Origin: Salinicoccus cyprini | Lineage (GTDB): Bacteria > Bacillota > Bacilli > Staphylococcales > Salinicoccaceae | NCBI RefSeq assembly: GCF_007713705.1 | Contig: NZ_VMSJ01000005.1 | Coordinates: 124,001-188,000, forward strand | Reading direction: 5' to 3' | Length of the DNA: 64,000 nt | Shown: positions 1-8,573 of the stretch, one piece after another | Numbering within the stretch: the stretch's first letter is position 1 | How the letters are laid out: each line of letters starts with the position of its first letter | Made by a program: the position numbers and the translations under genes | The notes under the pieces: generated by a model | The model's input: the letters and a program-made list of their open reading frames with translations, nothing else | Told to the model about the DNA's origin: nothing | Database searches by the model: none

Positions 1-2
1 GT

Positions 3-185
3 ATCCTGGTCGCCATCGATTCTCTGTGGATGTGGCAGACAAGAGGGACGGTATTCGACATGGACGTGACACAGTATGCTTCAGGCAACCTGTTCATGAC
101 AATCATCTTCAGCCTGTTCCTGATCTTCTTCACGATTGCGATTCTGCAGTCGCTTGTCCGTTCAGTGCCGGTCAAAGTCAAATAG
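3..185 (+). CDS. C-terminal fragment of a membrane protein
   Basis: The frame is open from the window edge to a TAG at 183-185, giving 60 residues. It contains a hydrophobic segment rich in Phe/Ile/Leu (about residues 30-50) followed by a short basic tail ending VPVKVK, as expected for the last membrane span of an integral membrane protein with a cytoplasmic C-terminus. A strong terminator follows 10 bases later, so this is the last gene of its transcript. The family cannot be named from this fragment. Confidence 0.6.
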   Translation: MLVAIDSLWMWQTRGTVFDMDVTQYASGNLFMTIIFSLFLIFFTIAILQSLVRSVPVKVK

Positions 186-194
186 CACGAAAAG

Positions 195-222
195 AGACCC
201 CCTCATCCCGAGGGGGTCTTCT
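195..222 (+). terminator. Rho-independent terminator
   Basis: Perfect 10-bp stem AGACCCCCTC (195-204) with GAGGGGGTCT (210-219), five-base loop, followed by a T-rich stretch. It ends the transcript of the upstream membrane protein gene. Confidence 0.85.
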
Positions 223-241
223 ATTTCAAGGCATGAGCATT

Positions 242-334
242 CTACTTGCTGCTTCCGCCTTTTTTACGGTTTTTGAACTTTTTGATGATGAATGGCAGTG
301 CCAAAGGGATAAGTTTGCGTAGTATTCTTCCCAT
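242..334 (-). CDS. Small cationic amphipathic peptide, 30 aa
   Basis: A 30-codon reading frame starts with ATG at 334-332 and ends with TAG at 244-242. A near-perfect ribosome binding site GGGAGGA lies six bases upstream. The product begins MGRILRKLIPLALPFIIKKF and ends in a Lys/Arg/Gly/Ser tail. I count ten basic and no acidic residues, with a hydrophobic central stretch (residues 8-17) flanked by basic clusters. It lies between the terminator of the upstream gene and hemQ. The ribosome binding site and composition make it a probable real gene. It could be a membrane-active peptide, a toxin-like peptide or a small membrane-associated protein. I do not recognise a named family. Confidence 0.62.
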   Translation of the reverse strand: MGRILRKLIPLALPFIIKKFKNRKKGGSSK

Positions 335-411
335 CGTGATTCCTCCCAACTCTTTCGATAAGTGCATTCATTTTATATATAACCAATCAGGTGAATATTA
401 AAACCTGAACC

Positions 412-1158
412 TTATCTGAAGAAGGCGGAAATATTTTCGACCGGCAGGTGGACGCCGACGAAGAAGTCCCCAAAGTCGCCGTAGCGGGCGGATACTTCAT
501 CAAATCTCATCTCATAGATCAGTTTCTTGAACTGCAGCATGTCATCAGAGAAGAGTGTCACACCCCATTCGTATTCGTCGAGGCCGACGGAACCGGTGAT
601 GAACTGCTTGACCTTGCCAGCATAGCCGCGGCCGATCATGCCGTGGGAACGCATGAGTTCACGGCGTTTCTCCATATCGAGCATATACCAGTTGTCATCT
701 CCCTGGCGGCGCTTGTCCATTGGATAGAAGCAGATGTAGCGGGATTTCGGCACTTCCGGATAGAGGCGCTTTCTGACATATTCATTCTGGTATGGGTCTT
801 CGTCGGATTCCTTGGCAAGATAGTTGCTGAGTTCGACGATGGAAACATATGAATAGGATGGAATGAGGAAGTCGCTGATTGCGAGCTTGTTGAATTCCAG
901 TTCCAGTGTATTGAGTTCATCGATTGTCGGACGCAGCATCCAGAGGATCAGATCAGCCTTCTGGCCGGTGATGTTATAGAAGGCATAGCTGCCTTCATTT
1001 TTCTTGTGCACTTCTTCCTGGCGTTCGATGAAGCCTTTCAATTCTGAAACAAGTGTGTTCATCTCTTCTTCTTCAAGCAGGCGGAGGGATGTCCAGTCCA
1101 CATTGTAGAGAAGGTGAAGACTGTACCAGCCATCAAGTGTTTGCGCAGCTTCATTCAT
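412..1158 (-). CDS. hemQ: Coproheme decarboxylase HemQ (chlorite dismutase-like)
   Basis: This 248-residue protein matches the length and sequence of Gram-positive HemQ, which decarboxylates two propionates of coproheme III with peroxide to give heme b, the last step of the coproporphyrin-dependent pathway in the cytoplasm. The catalytic stretch YPMDK (Tyr145 to Lys149) and the proximal-ligand region around His172 ([12 protein letters not shown]) are present. A strong AAGGAG precedes the ATG at 1158. It is divergent from pta, with about 135 bases between them, the same neighbourhood as ywfI-pta in Bacillus and Staphylococcus. A cre-like palindrome (1205-1218) lies in the shared upstream region. 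Confidence 0.95.
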   Translation of the reverse strand: MNEAAQTLDGWYSLHLLYNVDWTSLRLLEEEEMNTLVSELKGFIERQEEVHKKNEGSYAFYNITGQKADLILWMLRPTIDELNTLELEFNKLAISDFLIPSYSYVSIVELSNYLAKESDEDPYQNEYVRKRLYPEVPKSRYICFYPMDKRRQGDDNWYMLDMEKRRELMRSHGMIGRGYAGKVKQFITGSVGLDEYEWGVTLFSDDMLQFKKLIYEMRFDEVSARYGDFGDFFVGVHLPVENISAFFR

Positions 1159-1204
1159 TAGTGTATCTCTCCTTTTTTGATATCTGCTTTCATTCTACTC
1201 GATA

Positions 1205-1218
1205 AGAAAACGTTTTAA
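1205..1218 (+). promoter_or_regulatory. Candidate CcpA (cre) site upstream of pta
   Basis: The 14-mer AGAAAACGTTTTAA matches the cre consensus TGAAANCGNTTNCA except at two positions and contains the palindrome AAAACGTTTT. Its centre is about 55 bases upstream of the start expected from the TATAAT at 1254-1259. An upstream position of this kind suits activation, as known for the Bacillus subtilis pta gene. The role is inferred. Confidence 0.45.
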
Positions 1219-1253
1219 AAGCACATGGGGATGAAATAATGTGACAGAAAGAG

Positions 1254-1259
1254 TATAAT
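1254..1259 (+). promoter_or_regulatory. -10 element of the pta promoter
   Basis: A perfect TATAAT lies 35 bases before the pta start codon. No good -35 hexamer is visible at the usual spacing, which fits a promoter that needs an activator such as CcpA at the upstream palindrome. Confidence 0.5.
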
Positions 1260-1293
1260 ATAGCGTATGTAAAGGCTAACCAAGGAGGGTATT

Positions 1294-2280
1294 ATGAGTC
1301 AATTCATCGAAAATCTCAAAACGAACCTGGAAGGTAAAAACATCGAAATCGTATTTCCGGAAGGCAACGACCCGCGGGTTCTCGGGGCCGCTGTGGAACT
1401 TGCTGAAACATCCTACGTCAAACCGATCATTCTTGGCAACGCATCAGAGCTTGAAGCACTGGCTGATAAAGAGCAGCTGGATATCAGCGCGCTCGAAACC
1501 ATCAATCCGGTCGATTATGAAGATATGGAGATGCTGGTGGACGAATTCGTCAAGCGCCGTAAAGGCAAGGTGACTGCAGAGCAGGCACAGGAAATCCTGA
1601 AGGACGTCAATTATTTCGGTACGATGCTCGTGCATACGGGACGTGCGAAAGGTCTTGTATCAGGTGCTGTGCACTCGACACCGGATACAGTCCGGCCGGC
1701 ACTTCAGATCATCAAGACGAAACCTGGCGTCACACGCACAAGCGGTGTATTCTTCATGCTGCGTGAAGATGAACTGTACGTCATGGGAGACTGCGCAATA
1801 AACCCGGAACTGAACGCTGAAGAACTGGCTGAAGTTGCGGTCGAAACTGCCAAGACGGCAAGAAGTTTCGAGATGGACCCGCGTGTTGCGCTGCTCAGCT
1901 TCTCCACAAGAGGCTCTGCGAAGACCGAAGAGACGGAAAAGGTGAAGCTTGCGACCCAGTATGCGAAAGAGAAGCTGCCTGAAGTACCGATCGACGGGGA
2001 ACTTCAGTTTGATGCGGCATTTGTACCGAGTGTGGCAGAGAAGAAGGCACCGGATTCCGAACTGAAGGGGCAGGCCAACGTATTTGTATTCCCTTCCCTT
2101 GAAGCAGGCAATATCGGCTACAAGATCGCCCAGCGACTGGGTGGATTCGAAGCCTATGGACCAATCCTGCAAGGTTTGAACAAGCCGGTCAACGACCTCT
2201 CCCGTGGATGCTCGAAAGACGAAGTGTTCACACTCGCACTGTTCACTGCGACCCAGGCACTGACATTGGATAATGCATAA
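1294..2280 (+). CDS. pta: Phosphate acetyltransferase
   Basis: Pta interconverts acetyl-CoA and acetyl phosphate, the first step of overflow acetate production with AckA. The 328-residue product has the family length and signatures: RTSGVFFMLR, LSFSTRGSAKTEE, GELQFDAAFVPSVA, and the C-terminal GNIGYKIAQRLGGFEAYGP followed by NDLSRGCS. The ATG at 1294 follows AAGGAGGG. The gene overlaps lipL by eight bases, so the two are co-transcribed and probably translationally coupled. Confidence 0.97.
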   Translation: MSQFIENLKTNLEGKNIEIVFPEGNDPRVLGAAVELAETSYVKPIILGNASELEALADKEQLDISALETINPVDYEDMEMLVDEFVKRRKGKVTAEQAQEILKDVNYFGTMLVHTGRAKGLVSGAVHSTPDTVRPALQIIKTKPGVTRTSGVFFMLREDELYVMGDCAINPELNAEELAEVAVETAKTARSFEMDPRVALLSFSTRGSAKTEETEKVKLATQYAKEKLPEVPIDGELQFDAAFVPSVAEKKAPDSELKGQANVFVFPSLEAGNIGYKIAQRLGGFEAYGPILQGLNKPVNDLSRGCSKDEVFTLALFTATQALTLDNA

Positions 2281-3082
2281 GCTTTTTTCCGAGCACTGGC
2301 ATTATATTCCGATTGAGACCACGCCTCATCCTTATATGTCGTTTGCCATGGATGATACGCTGCAGGAGATGGTGACGGATGATGGCATCCCGAAATTCAG
2401 AGCCTGGGTGCATCATCCGTTCGTCATCCTGGGACTCCATGATGCAAGGCTGCCTTTTCTGAAGGATGGGCTCGCCGAGCTTGAAAAGGCTGGATTCGAC
2501 TATATTGTCAGAAACAGCGGGGGACTCGCTGTGGTATTGGATCATGGTGTACTGAATATTTCACTCATCCTGCCGAAGGCGGAAGCCGCGCAGATTGATG
2601 ATGGATATGATCTGATGCTTGAACTTGTACGGGGGACATTCCCTGATGCAGATATCGACGAAGGCGAGATTGTGCACAGCTACTGTCCGGGCAGCTATGA
2701 CCTCAGCATCAACGGCCGCAAGTTTGCCGGCATCTCCCAGCGCAGAATCCGGCAGGGCGTGGCGGTGCAGATCTACCTCTGTGTCACCGGCAGCGGTGCG
2801 GCACGTGCAGAAATCATGCGTAAATTTTATCACGCGAGCAGAAAGCAGTCAGAGACCAAGTTTTCCTACCCGGATATACAACCTGATGATATGGCGTCAC
2901 TGAATGAGCTGCTTGAAGCGGACCATACGGTCGAGTCGGTGCTTGAACGGATGCTCGATATCATCCGGCAGTCCGGTTCCATCGAACCCCTGCCGGAGAT
3001 GGATGACAGTATCCGGCAGCGGTATGCGTACCATCTTGAGCGGATGAAAACACGCAACAGGGACATCCATCCCGACAGATGA
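2273..3082 (+). CDS. lipL: Octanoyl-[GcvH]:protein N-octanoyltransferase
   Basis: LipL is an amidotransferase that moves octanoyl (or lipoyl) groups from GcvH to E2 subunits of 2-oxoacid dehydrogenases in the Firmicute lipoate relay. The 269-residue protein carries the biotin/lipoate ligase-like fold signatures RNSGGLAVVLD, the probable acyl-thioester cysteine Cys138 in SYCPGSYDL, and Lys150 in GRKFAGISQRR. The gene starts inside the pta stop region, as in Bacillus and Staphylococcus. No independent ribosome binding site is obvious, which supports coupling. A terminator follows 16 bases after the stop. Confidence 0.93.
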   Translation: MHKLFSEHWHYIPIETTPHPYMSFAMDDTLQEMVTDDGIPKFRAWVHHPFVILGLHDARLPFLKDGLAELEKAGFDYIVRNSGGLAVVLDHGVLNISLILPKAEAAQIDDGYDLMLELVRGTFPDADIDEGEIVHSYCPGSYDLSINGRKFAGISQRRIRQGVAVQIYLCVTGSGAARAEIMRKFYHASRKQSETKFSYPDIQPDDMASLNELLEADHTVESVLERMLDIIRQSGSIEPLPEMDDSIRQRYAYHLERMKTRNRDIHPDR

Positions 3083-3097
3083 AAATGGAATGTATCG

Positions 3098-3125
3098 AGA
3101 CCACCCGCCGAGGGTGGTCTTTAAT
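3098..3125 (+). terminator. Rho-independent terminator after lipL
   Basis: Nine-bp stem AGACCACCC (3098-3106) with GGGTGGTCT (3112-3120), five-base loop, then TTAATAT. It ends the pta-lipL transcript. Confidence 0.75.
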
Positions 3126-3191
3126 ATATGCAAATAGGCGTTTAATCCTTTTATGGAAGTGGAATATATTCTAAAAAAGGAGTGGATCTTG

Positions 3192-3404
3192 ATGGCCGAT
3201 GAAAAGAATAGAAGAATGACGACTGAAGAAGACGAGCAGCAGCTCAAAAATAAAAAGAACAAGGGACCGGAAGGTGAAGTGAAGGAAGATGTGCCGCCGG
3301 ACAGCCCGCCTGAGCAGGCAAATAAAGAGGAAGCTGAAAGAAAAGATGATGTCCAGAAGCAGAAGGACGAGAAGGAGCCGCTCGATAACGAAGAGGACGA
3401 CTGA
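3192..3404 (+). CDS. Highly charged 70-aa hypothetical protein
   Basis: The ATG at 3192 has AAAAGGAG about nine bases upstream; an earlier in-frame ATG at 3153 lacks such a site. The 70-residue product is almost entirely Lys, Glu, Asp, Gln, Asn and Pro, with no hydrophobic core and a DPNEEDD-like acidic end, so it is predicted to be intrinsically disordered. It sits alone between two terminators, so it appears to be a single-gene transcription unit. Its function is unknown; disordered hydrophilic proteins of this sort are sometimes stress-related, but nothing here shows that. Confidence 0.6.
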   Translation: MADEKNRRMTTEEDEQQLKNKKNKGPEGEVKEDVPPDSPPEQANKEEAERKDDVQKQKDEKEPLDNEEDD

Positions 3405-3430
3405 CATATCCTGAATCCAGTACCTATGCG

Positions 3431-3461
3431 GGGTTGCCTATCTTTGGTAACCCTTCTTTTT
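3431..3461 (+). terminator. Rho-independent terminator
   Basis: Stem GGGTTGCC (3431-3438) with GGTAACCC (3446-3453), one G-T wobble, followed by TTCTTTTTAT. It closes the single-gene unit of the 70-aa protein. Confidence 0.65.
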
Positions 3462-3493
3462 ATGATATTATAGTGATAAGGGAGGCCGTTCGG

Positions 3494-4795
3494 ATGACAG
3501 TGAGTGAATATGGAAAAAAGCAGCTTGTAGAGGAAAAGGTCTTCAAAGACCCGGTACATCGATATATTCATGTACGCGATCAGGTGATATGGGATCTGAT
3601 CAAGACAAAGGAATTTCAGCGGCTGAGAAGGATCAAACAACTCGGCACATTATATCTGGCCTTCCATTCCGCAGAGCATTCAAGGTTCAATCATTCGCTT
3701 GGTGTATATGAAATTGTGCGGCGCATGGTCGTCAATTTCAGGGAGTTCAAAGAGTGGGATAATGAAAACCGGCTGCTGGCATTGGCTGCAGCGCTGCTCC
3801 ATGACCTCGGTCATGGACCATTTTCCCACTGCTTCGAGACAATCTTCGATACGGATCATGAGGAATTTACACGCAGAATCATTCTCGGCAATACGGAAGT
3901 GAATGCCGTACTGAAAAAGGTGAGTGTGGACTTCCCGCTTGAAGTCGCGAAAGTCATCGACAAGACGCATGAAAATAAACTCGTCATCAGCATGATTTCA
4001 AGTCAGATCGATGCCGACCGCATGGACTATCTGCAGCGAGACTCCTACTATACCGGTGTCAGCTACGGCAACTTCGACATGGAACGCATACTCCGTGTGA
4101 TGCGTCCAGGCAAGGAAGAGGTCATCATCAAGGAAAGCGGCATGCATGCAGTCGAGGACTACCTGATGAGCCGCTATCAGATGTACTGGCAGATCTACTT
4201 CCATCCTGTCTCAAGAGGCGGGGAGGTGCTGCTTGATCTTGCGCTGAAGCGTGCCAAGTATCTGCACGAGGATGGCTACGAATTCAAGCAGGCACCGAAG
4301 TACTTCATTCCTTTCTTCGCAGGGGATGTGACCGTCGAGGACTACCTGCGTCTCGACGAGATGGTCGTCAATTTCTATCTGCAGGAGTGGATTCATGAAG
4401 ACGATGAAATACTGAGCGACCTTGCCCACCGTTTCGTCAATCGCGACCTGTTCAAGTACTTGCCGTTTGATGGCTCGGTCATTACAATATCGGAGCTCGA
4501 GGCGCTGTTTGAAAAAGCCGGCATTCCGCCGGAGTACTACTTTTTCAGCGATTCCTACTCCGATCTGCCGTACGACTACGACCGGCCGGGATCGAAAAGC
4601 AACCGCAGGCCGATCCACTTGAAACGCGACAATGGGGAACTGCGCGAAATCAGTACACAGTCGGCAATCATCCACAGCATCACTGGTGTCCATCGCATGG
4701 ACTCGAAGCTCTATTACCCGAAAGAGAAGATTCTTCAGATAGAAGACCTTGAAACAAAGGGCGAAATTATAAATCTACTTAATGAATTGGCATAG
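3494..4795 (+). CDS. HD-domain phosphohydrolase (YwfO-like)
   Basis: The start chosen is ATG 3494, eight bases after AAGGGAGG; upstream in-frame codons overlap the preceding terminator. The 433-residue protein has an HD metal-binding domain: H67 in RFNHSLGVYE, the HD pair at 103-104 in LLHDLGHGPFSH, and a later conserved Asp region SSQIDADRMDYLQRDSYYTG. It resembles the dNTP/nucleotide triphosphohydrolase-like HD proteins of Firmicutes found next to lipL/ywhD. The likely activity is hydrolysis of nucleotide phosphates in the cytoplasm; the exact substrate is not known from sequence. Confidence 0.85.
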   Translation: MTVSEYGKKQLVEEKVFKDPVHRYIHVRDQVIWDLIKTKEFQRLRRIKQLGTLYLAFHSAEHSRFNHSLGVYEIVRRMVVNFREFKEWDNENRLLALAAALLHDLGHGPFSHCFETIFDTDHEEFTRRIILGNTEVNAVLKKVSVDFPLEVAKVIDKTHENKLVISMISSQIDADRMDYLQRDSYYTGVSYGNFDMERILRVMRPGKEEVIIKESGMHAVEDYLMSRYQMYWQIYFHPVSRGGEVLLDLALKRAKYLHEDGYEFKQAPKYFIPFFAGDVTVEDYLRLDEMVVNFYLQEWIHEDDEILSDLAHRFVNRDLFKYLPFDGSVITISELEALFEKAGIPPEYYFFSDSYSDLPYDYDRPGSKSNRRPIHLKRDNGELREISTQSAIIHSITGVHRMDSKLYYPKEKILQIEDLETKGEIINLLNELA

Positions 4796-4807
4796 GAGTT
4801 TGATAAT

Positions 4808-5332
4808 ATGACGAACGACTCTAATGATAAGAAGCCGGGATTCAAATTCAATATCATCAATAATGACCCGCTCGATGGGCACAAGGGCCAGAATATCGGC
4901 TCGATCAGCCTTGAGAATGTGGCACCGGTCTACGTGGCGGTCGACACCCAGGAAGTCTTCATAGATATGGGCGGACTGCACGCGCGTGCAGAGGTCGAAC
5001 GGCGCGTCAAATGGGTGACCGACAAGTCGGAAGTCGAAGGCGAAGATGCAAAATCATACTGGCTCGTGTGGGTGACCGTCGAACGCCTGAAGACGGGCCC
5101 CGTCTATAGCGGTGTGGCAGCATGCTTTGAAATGGTCAACCGGACGAAGCGCCGCGGCTACAAGCTCATGCCGGAGCACGTCAACATGATGGACCGCTCC
5201 ATGAAGGGCAAGATCGACCTGAACGAAATGGATCCACAAAGCCGTTCCTCGCTGAAGTCATTCCTCCAGTCCCACAATAGAGAGATATGGGACAACTCGA
5301 CTGCACTGCAGGAAGAGATGAAGCATGACTAA
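4808..5332 (+). CDS. ywhD: YwhD family protein
   Basis: A 174-residue protein of the YwhD family, conserved in Bacillaceae and Staphylococcaceae and without assigned biochemical role. Recognisable parts are DPLDGHKGQNIGSISLENVAPV near the N-terminus, the WLVWVTVERL stretch and the NRTKRRGYKLMPEHVN region. Start ATG 4808 follows GGAG. It is 12 bases downstream of the HD gene and probably co-transcribed with it, then ended by the hairpin at 5428. Confidence 0.85.
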   Translation: MTNDSNDKKPGFKFNIINNDPLDGHKGQNIGSISLENVAPVYVAVDTQEVFIDMGGLHARAEVERRVKWVTDKSEVEGEDAKSYWLVWVTVERLKTGPVYSGVAACFEMVNRTKRRGYKLMPEHVNMMDRSMKGKIDLNEMDPQSRSSLKSFLQSHNREIWDNSTALQEEMKHD

Positions 5333-5356
5333 ATGTGACGGTATTGTGTCAAAGGC

Positions 5357-5370
5357 CGAAAACGATTGCA
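5357..5370. promoter_or_regulatory. cre-like sequence (weak context)
   Basis: CGAAAACGATTGCA matches the cre consensus TGAAANCGNTTNCA at all fixed positions but the first. It lies between the ywhD stop and its terminator, an unusual place for a regulatory site, so it may be a chance match. Confidence 0.25.
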
Positions 5371-5427
5371 GATTGCTTTTCTGAAATATAAAATGAAACT
5401 AGTTATACATGCTATAGCTAGGACACG

Positions 5428-5458
5428 GTGGCCAGGAGAGATCCTGGTCACTTTTTTT
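5428..5458 (+). terminator. Rho-independent terminator after ywhD
   Basis: Ten-bp stem GTGGCCAGGA (5428-5437) with TCCTGGTCAC (5442-5451), one G-T wobble, GAGA loop, then seven T residues. Confidence 0.9.
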
Positions 5459-5547
5459 ATTTATTTTTCTCCCATGAGGGTATGGTCAAAAGACAGGAAT
5501 ATAAGGGGAACGGTCCGTATATGGACATAGTCTACATAGAGGCGGTA

Positions 5548-5556
5548 TGTTATAAT
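5548..5556 (+). promoter_or_regulatory. Extended -10 promoter of the DUF1934-argS operon
   Basis: TGTTATAAT is a consensus extended -10 (TG-n-TATAAT) 24 bases before the DUF1934 start. No convincing -35 is seen, which is acceptable for an extended -10 promoter. Confidence 0.5.
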
Positions 5557-5579
5557 TTATCTTACTTGCAGGTGATAAA

Positions 5580-5978
5580 ATGGAAAGACAGGAAGCAGTA
5601 TACAAGATCAATCAGGTTGTAGATATGGCAGGCGATAGAAAACGTTATGAGCAGACAGTCAAAGCTGAAGTGATAGAACGGAATGACCGCTATCTCCGAT
5701 ACACGGAGCAGCTCGATGAGTATGAAATTGATGTCGTCGTCCGTGTCGGTTCGGACTACATCAAGATCCAGCGGCGGGGCATCATCAATATGAACTTTCA
5801 TTTCCGGCAGGGGGAGACGACGGACACATTCTATGAATCCCCGGCAGGCAAGCACCATTTCCGCATCATGACGACGGCACTGGATATCGAAGGATCCGCC
5901 ATCGATATCCACTACGAACTGTATGACCTGGATGGCAAACTTGGAAACTATCACTATAAAATCAGGAAAGTAGGGTAA
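5580..5978 (+). CDS. DUF1934 (YwiB family) protein
   Basis: A 132-residue beta-rich protein of the DUF1934/YwiB family, small calycin-like proteins found directly upstream of argS in Firmicutes. Features include QLDEYEIDVVVRVG and the C-terminal YELYDLDGKLGNYHYKI. The start ATG 5580 follows AGGTGAT and lies just downstream of an extended -10 promoter. It is separated from argS by three bases and is co-transcribed with it. Biochemical role unknown. Confidence 0.85.
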   Translation: MERQEAVYKINQVVDMAGDRKRYEQTVKAEVIERNDRYLRYTEQLDEYEIDVVVRVGSDYIKIQRRGIINMNFHFRQGETTDTFYESPAGKHHFRIMTTALDIEGSAIDIHYELYDLDGKLGNYHYKIRKVG

Positions 5979-5981
5979 GCG

Positions 5982-7628
5982 ATGGATTTGAGGCAGCAGC
6001 TGAAAACAGCAATCGAAGCAGCAGTTAGAAGCACCGGGCTGGTGGAAACCGTACCGCCGGTCAAGGTGGAAGTACCAAAAGAGAAGGCGAACGGAGACTT
6101 TTCAACCAATATCGCCATGGTGCTTACAAAGGAAGCGAAGCGCAATCCGAGGGAGATTGCCCAGGCGGTCATCGATCATCTCGACTATGATGCAGCCAGT
6201 GTGAAGTCCGTGGATATCGCAGGACCCGGATTCATCAACTTCAAGATGGATGAGGCGTCGCTGACGAGCATCATCAATAAAGTGCTTGATGAAAAAGAAC
6301 GCTATGGCAGCACAGCAGCCGAGAACCCGCAGAAGGTACTGATCGAGTATGTCAGTGCCAATCCGACGGGTGACCTCCACATCGGGCACGCCAGAAATGC
6401 GAGCGTCGGTGACACACTGGCGAACGTCATGGCATTTGCCGGATACGATGTCACACGTGAATACTACATCAATGATGCAGGGAATCAGATCGAGAATCTC
6501 GCACTGTCCATCGAAGCGCGCTATCTTGAAGCACTCGGACAGGAGCTCTATATGCCTGAAGATGGCTATATGGGCAAGGATATCCAGGTGATCGGCGAAA
6601 GGCTCGCAAAGGAGTCGCCTGAACTGCTCGAAACATCAAAAGAAGACCGTGTGAGAATGTTCCGCCAGATGGGCGTCGATTTCGAAATGGAAAAGCTGAA
6701 GCAGGATCTGCACGATTTCAACGTGCATTTCGACAGCTGGTTCAGTGAAACAAGCCTCTATGAGAAGAATGAAGTGACCGCAGCACTCGATAAGATGACC
6801 GAAAATGGCTACACGTATGAAGCGGATGGGGCACTGTGGCTGAGAACGACCGATTTCGGCGATGACAAGGACCGTGTACTCAGAAAACAGGACGGGACAT
6901 ACACCTATCTCATGCCGGACGTTGCCTACCACTATGATAAGGTCAAGCGCGGCTACGACAAGCTGATCAATCTGTTCGGTGCAGACCACCACGGCTACAT
7001 CAAACGCCTGAAAGGGGCACTTGGTGCACTCGGCGAATCACCGGAACGCCTTGAGATCCAGATCATGCAGATGGTACGTCTCATTGAAAATGGCGAAGAG
7101 GTCAAGATGAGCAAGCGTACAGGAAAGGCCATCACACTGCGCGATATCATCGATATGATCGGTGTCGACGCCAGCCGCTACTTCCTGGCGATGCGCAGTG
7201 CGGACACGCATTTCGATTTCGATCTGGAACTTGCGAAATCCGAATCGAGCGACAACCCGGTCTATTACGCACAGTATGCCCATGCACGCATCTGCTCCAT
7301 CCTGCGTCAGGCTGAAAGTTCCGGCCACACGCTGGATGAAGGTGCCGACCTTGATGTGATCGTGCATGACCAGGCGCTTGAACTGCTGAAGAAATTGGCT
7401 GATTTCCCGAATGTTGTCAAAGGTGCAGCAGAAAATCGTGCGACACACCGCATACCGAACTATATCCAGGAACTTGCCGGGGCGTTCCATAAATTCTACA
7501 ATGCAGATAAAGTACTGACGGACGATGCAGCCAAGACCGCCGCCTACCTCCTCATGATCGAGGCGGTAAGGCAGACGCTTGAAAATGCACTTGGACTGAT
7601 CGGCGTCTCTGCCCCGGAACAGATGTAA
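5982..7628 (+). CDS. argS: Arginyl-tRNA synthetase
   Basis: Class I aminoacyl-tRNA synthetase that charges tRNA-Arg in the cytoplasm. The 548-residue product has an N-terminal Arg-S additional domain (about 1-90), the HIGH signature at 133-136 in [11 protein letters not shown], a KMSK signature at 375-378 in [10 protein letters not shown], and a DALR anticodon-binding domain at the C-terminus (about 430-548). It follows DUF1934 with three bases between. It ends at a terminator; no T-box leader is visible upstream. Confidence 0.97.
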   Translation: MDLRQQLKTAIEAAVRSTGLVETVPPVKVEVPKEKANGDFSTNIAMVLTKEAKRNPREIAQAVIDHLDYDAASVKSVDIAGPGFINFKMDEASLTSIINKVLDEKERYGSTAAENPQKVLIEYVSANPTGDLHIGHARNASVGDTLANVMAFAGYDVTREYYINDAGNQIENLALSIEARYLEALGQELYMPEDGYMGKDIQVIGERLAKESPELLETSKEDRVRMFRQMGVDFEMEKLKQDLHDFNVHFDSWFSETSLYEKNEVTAALDKMTENGYTYEADGALWLRTTDFGDDKDRVLRKQDGTYTYLMPDVAYHYDKVKRGYDKLINLFGADHHGYIKRLKGALGALGESPERLEIQIMQMVRLIENGEEVKMSKRTGKAITLRDIIDMIGVDASRYFLAMRSADTHFDFDLELAKSESSDNPVYYAQYAHARICSILRQAESSGHTLDEGADLDVIVHDQALELLKKLADFPNVVKGAAENRATHRIPNYIQELAGAFHKFYNADKVLTDDAAKTAAYLLMIEAVRQTLENALGLIGVSAPEQM

Positions 7629-7635
7629 TCCACTG

Positions 7636-7660
7636 CCCCTGCCTGATGGCGGGGGTTTTA
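7636..7660 (+). terminator. Rho-independent terminator after argS
   Basis: Eight-bp stem CCCCTGCC (7636-7643) with GGCGGGGG (7648-7655), one wobble pair, TGAT loop, then TTTTAC. Confidence 0.75.
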
Positions 7661-7697
7661 CATATTACGATAGAAAACAACTGAGGAAGTGACGGAT

Positions 7698-8573
7698 ATG
7701 AATAATAAACTGGCAGTTTTTGTACTCTCACTCCTGTTCATACTGGCGGGATGCAATTCGGTCGAGGAAGGTGTTGAAGATACACCGCTTGAAAACCAGC
7801 GCATCGTCTCGCTGATTCCGAGCAATACCGAAATCGTTGTGGAAATGGGACTTGAACACAGATTGGTCGCTGTAAGTACAGAGGATGACTATCCGGAATC
7901 GATTGTCGATAATACCGATCTGATGAAACTGAACGCATTCGAGCTCGATGAAGAGGCGCTCATCAGTCTTGAACCGACGCACATTCTGGCACATGAATCT
8001 GCCGAATCCGTCTATGGAGACATACTGGACCGTGTGGCAGAGGCGACTGAGGCTGAAGTGCTGGTGGTCGACGATGCCGAGTCCATCGAAGATATCTATA
8101 CATCGATTACCAATATCGGCGAGTTTCTGAATGAAAAAACGGCTGCCGAGCGGCTGAACGAAAGTATTGAACGGGACATCAACATACAGAGCAGCATCTT
8201 TGAAGACCGTGCCGAATCCATTGACGCCTTCGTTCATATTTCGCCTCAGCCGGAACTCTACACTGCAGGGGGCAACACGTTCATTTCAGATGCACTGTCC
8301 GAAATATACATCGACAATGCATTTGAGGACCTGGAAGGATATCCGGCCGTCAGTGCGGAGGATGTCGCTGAACGCAATCCCGACACGCTGATATCCATCG
8401 TGGGCATGGAAGACGCGGCACTTGCGGAATCCATTGAAAATACACCCGGATTCTCGGAGCTTGCCATCAGTGAAGCGGAAAACCAATGCAATATTTCGCC
8501 CGATCTGCTGTCGCGTCCGGGTCCAAGAATCGCCGAAGGACTGAAGGCGGTCGGCCGCTGCGTCTATGAATAG
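7698..8573 (+). CDS. Lipoprotein substrate-binding protein, cobalamin/iron-siderophore type
   Basis: Start ATG 7698 is eight bases after AGGAAG; a GTG at 7689 overlaps that site. The 291-residue product has a lipoprotein signal peptide with lipobox LAGC (Cys19), then a Peripla_BP_2 (BtuF/FecB-like) fold: RIVSLIPSNTEIVVEMG at the start of the mature domain and the C-terminal SPDLLSRPGPRIAEGL typical of BtuF-like proteins. Cys264 and Cys288 could form a disulfide. It overlaps the permease gene by eight bases. It captures a corrinoid or iron-siderophore outside the membrane; the substrate cannot be fixed from sequence. Confidence 0.85.
   Translation: MNNKLAVFVLSLLFILAGCNSVEEGVEDTPLENQRIVSLIPSNTEIVVEMGLEHRLVAVSTEDDYPESIVDNTDLMKLNAFELDEEALISLEPTHILAHESAESVYGDILDRVAEATEAEVLVVDDAESIEDIYTSITNIGEFLNEKTAAERLNESIERDINIQSSIFEDRAESIDAFVHISPQPELYTAGGNTFISDALSEIYIDNAFEDLEGYPAVSAEDVAERNPDTLISIVGMEDAALAESIENTPGFSELAISEAENQCNISPDLLSRPGPRIAEGLKAVGRCVYE

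Noticed and set aside
448-852. Open frame antisense to hemQ
   Set aside because: Lies entirely within hemQ on the other strand, without a ribosome binding site; a codon-bias shadow. The same applies to the other long antisense frames inside pta, argS, dgoD and symporter genes.
5428-5622. Plus-strand frame of 64 codons before DUF1934
   Set aside because: Spans a strong terminator and the promoter of the next gene and lacks a ribosome binding site.
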